In this document: positions 8,498 to 14,331 of the stretch, piece after piece
How positions within the stretch are numbered: the first letter of the stretch is position 1
How the letters are laid out: every line of letters begins with the position of its first letter
NCBI GenBank assembly: GCA_018896355.1
Contig: JAHIMW010000018.1
Span: 1-17,313, forward strand
Direction of reading: 5' to 3'
From: Pseudomonadota bacterium
Lineage (GTDB): Bacteria; Desulfobacterota; Syntrophia; Syntrophales; UBA5619
DNA: 17,313 nt
The notes under the pieces: model-generated
What the model saw: the letters and a program-made list of their open reading frames with translations, nothing else
Databases searched by the model: none
What the model was told of the DNA's origin: nothing
Program-made: the position numbers and the translations under genes

Positions 8498-8586
8498 TCG
8501 CCCCGGCACGAAAAAGGAACCTTTTCAGGGTTATCAGCTTCATGCTTATTTTGATTGGATAATCCGGTAAATGGGCCTTGACTCAG

Positions 8587-8763
8587 TTACCTACTTATCA
8601 TGTCTTTGCCCTGCCGAGGGATCGTTGATAGTTTATTGTAGTCAAGGAGGGAGGCCGATTTGATTTTGTAGCAGAGTTCAACCCGAAATGCTTGGCCAAA
8701 AAGAAAGTGCCGGTTATTGAACCCACCTACGAGTATGCACTTGGCTGCGTTACCGAGAATCAA
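8587..8763 (-). pseudogene. Unrecognised short open frame, possible gene remnant
   Basis: Minus-strand frame open from 8835 to a stop at 8587-8589. From a TTG at 8763 it would give 58 residues, including 'ILVGGFNNRHFLFGQ' and 'FRVELCYKIKSASLLDYN'. Composition looks protein-like, but there is no Shine-Dalgarno and I recognise no family. It may be the end of a decayed gene or chance. Confidence 0.2.
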
Positions 8764-8792
8764 TGAATACCAATCGAAAGTTTCAATTTCCT

Positions 8793-8882
8793 TTATCTGA
8801 TTCCTGCCGCCTTCTGGAGTATGTAGATAATTTCTTCAAGGCCAATCTCACCATCGCGTACCGTATTTCTACCCAACCTCGA
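8793..8882 (-). pseudogene. Remnant of an EF-hand/dockerin-like C-terminal module
   Basis: Thirty codons including the stop, between in-frame stops, read '...RNTVRDGEIGLEEIIYILQ...' followed by 'KAAGIR' and a stop. The core 'DGEIGLEE' fits positions 5-12 of a calcium-binding EF-hand loop (D-G-x-I-x-x-x-E), though the position-3 ligand is lost. The following 'IIYILQ..AGIR' ending is familiar to me from the C-termini of large extracellular proteins of deltaproteobacteria. No start codon or upstream domain remains, so I call it a gene relic. Confidence 0.4.
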
Positions 8883-8912
8883 CTAATAATCAAACACGAT
8901 TTGCGATGTTAT

Positions 8913-8959
8913 TTACTGTAAGGCCAAGTATTAGCTTGCTTTATTTGGCCTTACAGTAA
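8913..8959. repeat. Perfect 15-bp inverted repeat (long hairpin)
   Basis: TTACTGTAAGGCCAA (8913-8927) and its exact reverse complement (8945-8959) flank a 17-base centre. Three further pairs (one G-T) extend the stem inward to a 10-base loop at 8931-8940. No run of T follows on either strand, so it is not a standard terminator. It may be the end or core of a small palindromic mobile element, or a processed RNA hairpin. Confidence 0.75.
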
Positions 8960-9035
8960 TAATTTCTTCTATCACGTCCTTACGATATTTACCCAATAGG
9001 TGGTCTCTCGGCAATACCCATTTACCTTCCGCGCT
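8931..9035 (-). pseudogene. Unrecognised 34-codon open fragment overlapping the hairpin
   Basis: Between in-frame stops, the minus strand reads a protein-like peptide containing 'EGKWVLPRDHLLGKYRK' and 'DVIEEIITVRPNKAS'. Its stop falls in the loop of the inverted repeat at 8913-8959. There is no ATG start and no family I recognise. Most likely a relic of a longer gene whose 5' part is lost. Confidence 0.25.
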
Positions 9036-9115
9036 TCAATTGTTCTAACAAAGCAGGGTACGTCCCTGGGTGAGTTGTTATGTTGTCACCTACCCTTAAA
9101 GTGGTCGCTTTATGC

Positions 9116-10627
9116 TCACTTCGGCGCTGGCGTACGTCCAAGTACTTTTTCGATCGCCAAGCCGATGGACAGCAACTTGCGATCACTGCCAACTGGCCCA
9201 TCTATTTCTACACCTACGGGCATGCCGCTTGCGCCAAGACCAGCAGGGATGGTCAATCCCGGGAGCCCGGCATTGGCTCCCGGGTCAGTGTTCTGGATGA
9301 ACAATCCGAAATTGGCGTTACTGCTGGCCGCAGCATTTTGTTTGATAGCGGTAACCGGCGTTGTCGGAAAAATGATGGCATCAAGGGCGGATGCTGCAAA
9401 GGTATCGACGTACAGTTTTTGCAACGCTGGGCGTGATGTCAACATCGCAGAGGGATAGGCGGCATCGAAAGCATGTCCTGTGACCGCGCCAAACGCGCCT
9501 TTGACATCGGCGCTGGCGATATTGGCGGCCAATTGATTTATGGTCACATCCGGCTTATACTTGGCAAGAAACGCCACCATGTCGTCGTATGCTTCTTTGA
9601 ATACGATAGGAAAGCTCGTAGCATCGTTAATCTTTTTTAGATTTGGCATACTCGTTTCAACAATCGTGGCGCCTGCCGCGGCGAGCTTGGCAAGGGTGTC
9701 GCTCATTACTTTTGTTGTATCCGCATCCAGGTTCTGGAAGAAGTAATCTCTCACTACGCCTATTCTCACGCCTTTCAAATCAGCGGCGGCGACTGGAATT
9801 TCACGGGCAATGACAGCATCCAGCAATGCCACATCGGCAACAGTTTGGCCCATTGGTCCAGCGGTATCCCTTGTATGCGAAAGTGGGACGATGCCCTCAC
9901 CAGAATAGCGTCCCACCGTTGGGCGGAAGCCGGCAATACCGGTGACAGCCGCTGGTATCCGAGAAGAGCCTCCGGTATCGGTACCTATACCAGCGCCAAC
10001 CAGACGTGCGGCTATGGCAGCACCGTTGCCGGAGGAGGATCCACCGGCAAAGCGTGTAATGTCATAAGGATTGCGAACACCGATGCTTCCCGTTGTGGGA
10101 TTAGGAAATGCTTCGTTATATCCTGATATACCAAAGGCCAGCTCATGCATATTGGTTTTGGCAAGGATGATTGCACCGGCCTTCCTGAGAGCATCGATTA
10201 CAGGTGCGTCAGCAGTAGGTAACAGCGTTTTTAATGCGGGAGTGCCACCTGCGCCAGCTATATTTTTTACCAAGATATTGTCTTTGACTACAATAGGTAT
10301 CCCTTGCAGGAGACCAACAGCCTTACCAGCAGCGCGATCTGCATCAGACTGTTTTGCGGCGGCTAATGCACCCGCTTCATCTACTGTGATAAATGCATTC
10401 AAGTCGCTGCGTGTTTTAATTTTTGCAAGATAAGCGCTGACAAGGGCCTCACTCTTAAGCTTGCCGCTGTTCAACAAACCAGCAGCTTCGGTGGCGCTTA
10501 ACTGCGTCAGGTCGGCTGGCGGCTGTGAAACTGTGGGCGTTACTGTGGACAACCCACATCCTGTAACAATGTAAAGTGAAATGGCGATCAAAAGACTTCC
10601 GCGAACACGGTGAGTGAATACGTTCAT
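9116..10627 (-). CDS. Amidase-signature family hydrolase, predicted lipoprotein
   Basis: A 503-residue member of the amidase signature family, which hydrolyses carboxamides with a Ser-cisSer-Lys triad. Lys115 lies in 'VVKDN', the cis-serine is probably Ser197 in 'FAGGSSSGNGAA', and the nucleophile Ser221 in 'GTDTGGSSRIPAA'. The 24-residue gap between the serines equals that in GatA, so the active site looks intact. The N-terminus is unusual for a typically cytosolic family: 'HRVRGSLLIAISLYIVTGC' is a signal peptide with lipobox V-T-G-Cys24, followed by a Pro/Ser/Thr linker, which suggests membrane anchoring outside the cytosol. The substrate is unknown; it is not GatA, since no gatB/C is nearby. 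An AAGGAGG Shine-Dalgarno precedes the ATG. GC content is lower than in the core genes to the left. A LuxR-type regulator lies directly upstream on the same strand. Confidence 0.88.
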   Translation of the reverse strand: MNVFTHRVRGSLLIAISLYIVTGCGLSTVTPTVSQPPADLTQLSATEAAGLLNSGKLKSEALVSAYLAKIKTRSDLNAFITVDEAGALAAAKQSDADRAAGKAVGLLQGIPIVVKDNILVKNIAGAGGTPALKTLLPTADAPVIDALRKAGAIILAKTNMHELAFGISGYNEAFPNPTTGSIGVRNPYDITRFAGGSSSGNGAAIAARLVGAGIGTDTGGSSRIPAAVTGIAGFRPTVGRYSGEGIVPLSHTRDTAGPMGQTVADVALLDAVIAREIPVAAADLKGVRIGVVRDYFFQNLDADTTKVMSDTLAKLAAAGATIVETSMPNLKKINDATSFPIVFKEAYDDMVAFLAKYKPDVTINQLAANIASADVKGAFGAVTGHAFDAAYPSAMLTSRPALQKLYVDTFAASALDAIIFPTTPVTAIKQNAAASSNANFGLFIQNTDPGANAGLPGLTIPAGLGASGMPVGVEIDGPVGSDRKLLSIGLAIEKVLGRTPAPK

Positions 10628-10676
10628 AAAACCTCCTTGAAATTAATATTGTTTGTTTGGCTGGTTGTTTGGGAAA

Positions 10677-10705
10677 AAGATAACCCTGAGGCGCTAAAAA
10701 GTCTA
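10677..10705 (-). promoter_or_regulatory. Candidate promoter of the amidase gene
   Basis: On the minus strand, TAGACT (10700-10705) and TATCTT (10677-10682) are separated by 17 bases; each matches 4 of 6 consensus positions. The weak -35 would suit an activator-dependent promoter. Transcription would start near 10670, about 43 bases ahead of the amidase ATG. Confidence 0.45.
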
Positions 10706-10722
10706 TCCCCAGATTTGGGGAT
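10705..10722. promoter_or_regulatory. 18-bp dyad, likely regulator binding site for the amidase
   Basis: ATCCCCA (10705-10711) and TGGGGAT (10716-10722) form a perfect 7-bp inverted repeat around GATT. It touches the -35 element of the candidate amidase promoter and its centre lies about 43 bases upstream of the predicted transcription start. That is the place and size of sites used by LuxR-family dimers that contact RNA polymerase. The neighbouring LuxR-type regulator is the obvious candidate ligand, by inference only. Confidence 0.5.
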
Positions 10723-10747
10723 GCCGCGAAAAAAAGATTAACCGCGC

Positions 10748-11809
10748 TTATATTTCTACAACCCCTTCGAGTAAGATATAAATGAGCTCTGAGCGCGTCG
10801 TAACGTCTAATTTGGCGAACAGGTTTTTCAGATGAGTGCGAACGGTAGAAAAGGCGATGCCAAGGGCAGAAGCAATTTCAGCGTCGATCAGTCCCTTGCA
10901 CACAAGTATGCAGATATCTGCCTCACGAGAAGTCAGATGATGCCTCCCCCTCAGTGAGTCGGCGTCCATGCTCTTAGGTTTTGACCTGTGTGCCATAACG
11001 GCGGTAATCGGTCGCGCATCCTGAGGTGAAACAGTCTTGAGGATTGACAAAGAAAAAGGACCCCACTCTGTCTCCAATCGGTTCTCTTTCAGAACGGAAC
11101 GAATGTGATCGGAGAAGGAACATCCCCCGACAGCGGACAGGTCGCCTTCCATTTCTCGGCCCCTGCTGTTTTCGTATACAAGACGATCATCAACATCAAA
11201 AAGAAACAAAGCAACGTCCATGTTTTCCAGCAATTGCCCCCAGAAACCCTCTATCCCATGGGCTTTTGCTATCATCCGGGTATTTCGTAAAGCATTACGA
11301 AAGTGAGGGAGGATGGTGTCCAAAAGAACCGCTTCATGTTTTCCGAAATCAGGCCTATGCTTAGCCCTCCAGATCCGTAAGTCCCCGATATTCAGATCAC
11401 CGTCGTATGCATAGAGGTTTATTCCGTGGTGAAGCCCATCTTTCATCAGGAAGTCGTTAAAGAACTCCGTCCTCTCCAATTGGTTTTGAGGCATAACCTC
11501 GCAAACTAGTGTAGCCCTTCTTCGTTTCTGCAGGGAATATGTAATGGGATCATGAAACTGGTAATAACTTTCGTATTTGGCCAAATTAGCAGGGTTCATG
11601 TTCAAAGATACGCAGTGCTCGAATATCTGGCGATCTTGATTCCACACAAATGAAGCAACGAAATCGGATCTAAGAAGGCGTAACAGATCTTCAGAGACTT
11701 CCTTGCGAACAATATCTTGATCGCCCACCATTGAAAGTTGTTGAATGATTCTGAAAAGGAGCTTTACTTCATGCGGCCTTAGATTTTTAAGTTCATTACG
11801 CATTTCCAT
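10748..11809 (-). CDS. LuxR-family transcriptional regulator with N-terminal sensor region
   Basis: A 353-residue regulator. The C-terminal ~60 residues are a clear LuxR/GerE helix-turn-helix: 'LTSREADICILVCKGLIDAEIASALGIAFSTVRTHLKNLF' in overlapping parts, with the recognition helix around 'STVRTHLKNLFAKL'. The middle ('LLENMDVALFLFDVDDRLVYEN', about residues 194-215) looks PAS-like. The N-terminal half resembles uncharacterised sensor regions of this group; no phosphorylatable receiver domain or acyl-homoserine-lactone pocket was recognised. Start is ATG 11809, or the in-frame ATG at 11803; neither has a good Shine-Dalgarno. It precedes the amidase by 120 bases on the same strand and probably controls it. 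AT-richer than the core genes. Confidence 0.85.
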   Translation of the reverse strand: MEMRNELKNLRPHEVKLLFRIIQQLSMVGDQDIVRKEVSEDLLRLLRSDFVASFVWNQDRQIFEHCVSLNMNPANLAKYESYYQFHDPITYSLQKRRRATLVCEVMPQNQLERTEFFNDFLMKDGLHHGINLYAYDGDLNIGDLRIWRAKHRPDFGKHEAVLLDTILPHFRNALRNTRMIAKAHGIEGFWGQLLENMDVALFLFDVDDRLVYENSRGREMEGDLSAVGGCSFSDHIRSVLKENRLETEWGPFSLSILKTVSPQDARPITAVMAHRSKPKSMDADSLRGRHHLTSREADICILVCKGLIDAEIASALGIAFSTVRTHLKNLFAKLDVTTRSELIYILLEGVVEI

Positions 11810-12358
11810 GCTCGCTCGGAACTATCAGGCGGGAGTGGGAAGTCTTTCAATATTTCAATAACCTTCCCCCGCAAGAAAGAAATGTTTATTAGTTGCGATA
11901 CCTGTCATCGCCACCTCTTGTTCTTTCCATTTTCCTGCTATTTCAATATGTTGTCATTTTTTGTTTGAGTCGATGTCGGGTAGAAATACGGCGCGCGCAT
12001 GTTTAGGGCAACGCCTTCCATTGTTGCCGCCGTTTCCAGCTTCGTGGCAAAAGGACGTCAGACCATATCTCACGTTTCCGCCTCCCCTCAGAACGGCTCA
12101 TCAATATCATGATTACCGGAAAAACAACATCATTGATTGCGAGTTAAAGTCATGTATTTTCACCGAGGTTAACTACTTGTTGCTTTCAGGAAGTTAGGCT
12201 CAGGCCCGATCATCCCCCCAAAATGCTACCTTTCGACCGATTATCAATAAAGGGGTGAAAAAAGTCAATCTCCATATTTGTATTTGCAGTCGTTTATCGC
12301 TGCGTGAAAGCCGGTATCAATAAGCAGAAGGGAAGGTAGATCGTCTAAATTGTAAACC
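11810..12358. other. 549-base spacer without a recognisable gene
   Basis: No convincing coding sequence is seen on either strand; the longest plus-strand frame (11961-12197) has no Shine-Dalgarno and a low-complexity-like composition. The stretch holds a well-formed leftward promoter (12240-12268) and an imperfect inverted repeat GGGAAG/CTTCCC near 11846-11877 just upstream of the LuxR-type gene. If transcription starts near 12233, the regulator would have a leader of over 400 bases, or a small gene has been lost here. Confidence 0.5.
12240..12268 (-). promoter_or_regulatory. Candidate sigma70 promoter reading toward the LuxR-type gene
   Basis: On the minus strand, TTGACT (12263-12268, 5 of 6) and GATAAT (12240-12245, 5 of 6) are separated by exactly 17 bases. 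This is among the best promoter matches in the window. It lies about 430 bases upstream of the regulator's start codon and downstream of kup. Confidence 0.6.
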
Positions 12359-13915
12359 CTATTTTAAGGGAGCTGTGCCGACCGGATACTGATCGGCCGG
12401 CTCGCTGTCGAGGACGGTGACAGAGGCAAATTTGTGCCCGATCAAAACGGGAATGACCGTTTTGTTGCGGCCGGCAAAGTCGCGTAAACCGAAGTAGCGA
12501 TCGGCCGAGTTCGTGAAACGCATGATGAAAATGAAAAAGCGGAGCATAAGACGTCGGAAGAACCGCAGCGACGGGTCGATTAAAATCTCCTCTACTCCGA
12601 CCTGGATGGTCCATCGATTCTCATTGATCTTGATGAGTTTTTTATTCTTGAGTGTCCGCAGCAGGGAAGGTACGTCGGGGCGCTGCATGTAACCGTAACG
12701 GGCATTGATCGCCACGATGTTCGCGCCGAGAGGGATTACATCATAGCGGTTCTCGTCGGGCACGACCGGTTGGTGGACATGAGCGACGTTCAGCAGAATG
12801 ACGTGCTTGGGTATGGCGCCGTTCCGCCGGATATAGATTCGCAGGCCTATCGGACACGGGTCGTCCGGCGACCGCACAGGCCGTGACGTCAGAAAAACGA
12901 TCGCCCTTTCCACCTGGGACAGGCTGCGCATTCCAAACATGGTACGCAAATGCGGACTGTCCATAATTTGCTGCTTCAACTCCAGGTAGCGCCGTAAGGG
13001 GATTTTTAGAAAACTGGAGAAGGCATCCGCCAACTGGGCGCGGCCCCACTGCCAGGTCTGCATCAGGGAAAAGATGCAGAGAGCGATCATGATTGGGACA
13101 TAACCGCCGTCAAAGAACTTCAGGGTATTTGCCAAAAAGTAGGAGAGGTCTATGAAGAGAAACCCAAGGCATACCGGACCGATCCAATACCTTTTCCAGC
13201 CCCAGCTCTGCGCCACGAAATAGAAGATGAACGATGTAATGGCCATTGTCCCCGTCACCGCAAGACCGTACGCTGCGGCCAGCGCGCTCGAAGTCTTAAA
13301 GCCGATCACCAAGAGCATGCAGCCGGTGAGGAGGAGCCAGTTCACCGCCGGGATATAGAGTTGACCTTCAATTTCGGCCGACGTGGAGATGATCTGCAGA
13401 CGCGGGAAAAAACCCAGGGCAATGCCCTGCCGGGTCATGCTGTAGGCGCCGGAAATCAGGGCCTGCGAGGCAATCACTGTGGCCATCATGGCCAAAACGA
13501 CTACTGAATAGATGACGGCGTCGCCGTAAAGAGCGGCCGCGCCGATCATCACGGCAGTGGTGAGGATCAAAAGGAGCCTCGTGGGTTTACCGTTTTGCGG
13601 CTGTTTGTTTCGGATGATCCCGAGCAGGGCGAAGATGCCCCCCTCGCCGTGAAAGTCGGCGCGCAGAACCAGCAGTACATACTTGACGCCTACGATGAGC
13701 AGCAGTGTCCAGAAGACGAGGGAGAGGACGCCCAAGACGTTCTCCAGGTTGCGCGCCAGCGGGTGCGCCCCGAAGAATGTCTCTTTCAAAGCATAGAGTG
13801 GGCTCGTGCCTATATCGCCGTACACCACTCCCAGCGCCGAAATACCCAGCGCCAGCAGGCCGGTTTTATGGGGGATTTTGCCCTCGGTATGGATTGCTGC
13901 GGAAGAGGATCTCAA
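12359..13915 (-). CDS. kup: Kup-type potassium transporter with large internal deletion
   Basis: Kup (HAK/KUP family) imports potassium with protons through about 12 membrane helices. The N-terminus is typical ('LGVVYGDIGTSPLYALKE', residues 28-45; 'RADFHGEGGIFALLGII'). The middle resumes with 'MATVIASQALISGAYSMTRQ', 'GQLYIPAVNWLL' and 'AAAYGLAVTGTMAITS', then the cytosolic C-terminal domain. Between 'ALYGDAV' (to about residue 134) and 'YSVVVLAMMATVIAS' the family normally has about 160 more residues, including several helices and the conserved 'EALYADMGHFG' segment. They are missing, in frame, with the joint near nt 13505-13519. The 518-residue product is therefore shorter than the usual ~620-680. 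TTG 13915 is chosen as start because AAGGA lies 8 bases upstream and the usual preceding length fits. Function is doubtful. Confidence 0.88.
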   Translation of the reverse strand: MRSSSAAIHTEGKIPHKTGLLALGISALGVVYGDIGTSPLYALKETFFGAHPLARNLENVLGVLSLVFWTLLLIVGVKYVLLVLRADFHGEGGIFALLGIIRNKQPQNGKPTRLLLILTTAVMIGAAALYGDAVIYSVVVLAMMATVIASQALISGAYSMTRQGIALGFFPRLQIISTSAEIEGQLYIPAVNWLLLTGCMLLVIGFKTSSALAAAYGLAVTGTMAITSFIFYFVAQSWGWKRYWIGPVCLGFLFIDLSYFLANTLKFFDGGYVPIMIALCIFSLMQTWQWGRAQLADAFSSFLKIPLRRYLELKQQIMDSPHLRTMFGMRSLSQVERAIVFLTSRPVRSPDDPCPIGLRIYIRRNGAIPKHVILLNVAHVHQPVVPDENRYDVIPLGANIVAINARYGYMQRPDVPSLLRTLKNKKLIKINENRWTIQVGVEEILIDPSLRFFRRLMLRFFIFIMRFTNSADRYFGLRDFAGRNKTVIPVLIGHKFASVTVLDSEPADQYPVGTAPLK

Positions 13916-13959
13916 TTCAATGGTCCTTATTCTGTGGAAACCGTTTTTCTTAAATGGGA

Positions 13960-13988
13960 GCTATAGAAAGAAGGCGCCGACATGTCAA
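13960..13988 (-). promoter_or_regulatory. Near-consensus sigma70 promoter for kup
   Basis: On the minus strand, TTGACA (13983-13988, 6 of 6) and TATAGC (13960-13965, 4 of 6) are separated by 17 bases. The predicted transcription start is about 38 bases before the TTG start codon of kup, in the 90-base gap after the cupin gene. Confidence 0.7.
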
Positions 13989-14005
13989 GGGGAACTGGGT
14001 ATGCG

Positions 14006-14320
14006 TCAGTTTGGTTTCGCGGAGACATCCAGAATCCTGGCCGGCATGTCAAAGGTTTTCCATCCGTGAATCACGCCGGCGGGGATGAAATAGGTTTCCA
14101 TTGCTTCCAGCACGCGCCGTTCGTCTACGATGAACATTTCGATTCTTCCTGCAACCACGACGCCGCATTGTTCGAAGGGGTGCTGATGTCCGGCATCTTC
14201 CTTGCCCGGGCCGATCTCCATGCAGGCCATGACCAGCCTGTCGCCGAACTCCGCCACGCTCCGGATGCCCGGTCTGAAATCCTGCAAATTCAACCGGCAG
14301 ATGTTGTTCCAAAACCCCAT
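14006..14320 (-). CDS. Small single-domain cupin protein
   Basis: A 104-residue single cupin barrel. Cupin motif 1 appears as 'GHQHPFEQCGVVVAGRIEM', with H-x-H and Glu as metal ligands, and motif 2 as 'YFIPAGVIHGW', with the third histidine. This indicates a metal-binding small protein; the activity (sugar isomerase, dioxygenase or binding role) cannot be told. The start is ATG 14320, preceded by GGAGGAG; the frame is open further upstream but only as a shadow of the ligase gene. It follows the acyl-CoA ligase by 11 bases and is surely co-transcribed with it. Confidence 0.88.
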   Translation of the reverse strand: MGFWNNICRLNLQDFRPGIRSVAEFGDRLVMACMEIGPGKEDAGHQHPFEQCGVVVAGRIEMFIVDERRVLEAMETYFIPAGVIHGWKTFDMPARILDVSAKPN

Positions 14321-14331
14321 TTTCTCTCCTC

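Larger units (their letters stand above)
8498..9115. other. Gene-free, AT-richer spacer with decayed coding fragments
   Basis: This 618-base stretch between convergent cysS and the amidase holds no intact gene, tRNA or recognised insertion sequence. It contains a long perfect inverted repeat (8913-8959) and at least three minus-strand stretches that read like protein but lack starts or are too short; these are listed separately. A short plus-strand open stretch (about 8632-8763) also reads plausibly but has no start codon or match I know. Base composition changes clearly relative to cysS, marking the left edge of an apparently foreign block. Confidence 0.6.

Noticed and set aside
8505..8535. 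AAAAAGG/CCTTTT pairing after cysS as a terminator
   Set aside because: The stem is A/T-rich with almost no loop and no T-run beyond the right arm.
8632..8763. 44-codon plus-strand open stretch after cysS
   Set aside because: It reads plausibly ('GGRFDFVAEFNP') but has no usable start codon, and I recognise no family; the minus strand of the same stretch is equally protein-like.
11855..11908. 17-residue minus-strand frame just upstream of the LuxR-type gene, considered as a leader peptide
   Set aside because: The AGGTGG ahead of it is only two bases from the ATG, too close for a normal ribosome site, and no attenuator-like structure follows.
11961..12197. 78-codon plus-strand frame in the 549-base spacer
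   Set aside because: It starts with a rare codon without a Shine-Dalgarno, and the peptide has no recognisable features.
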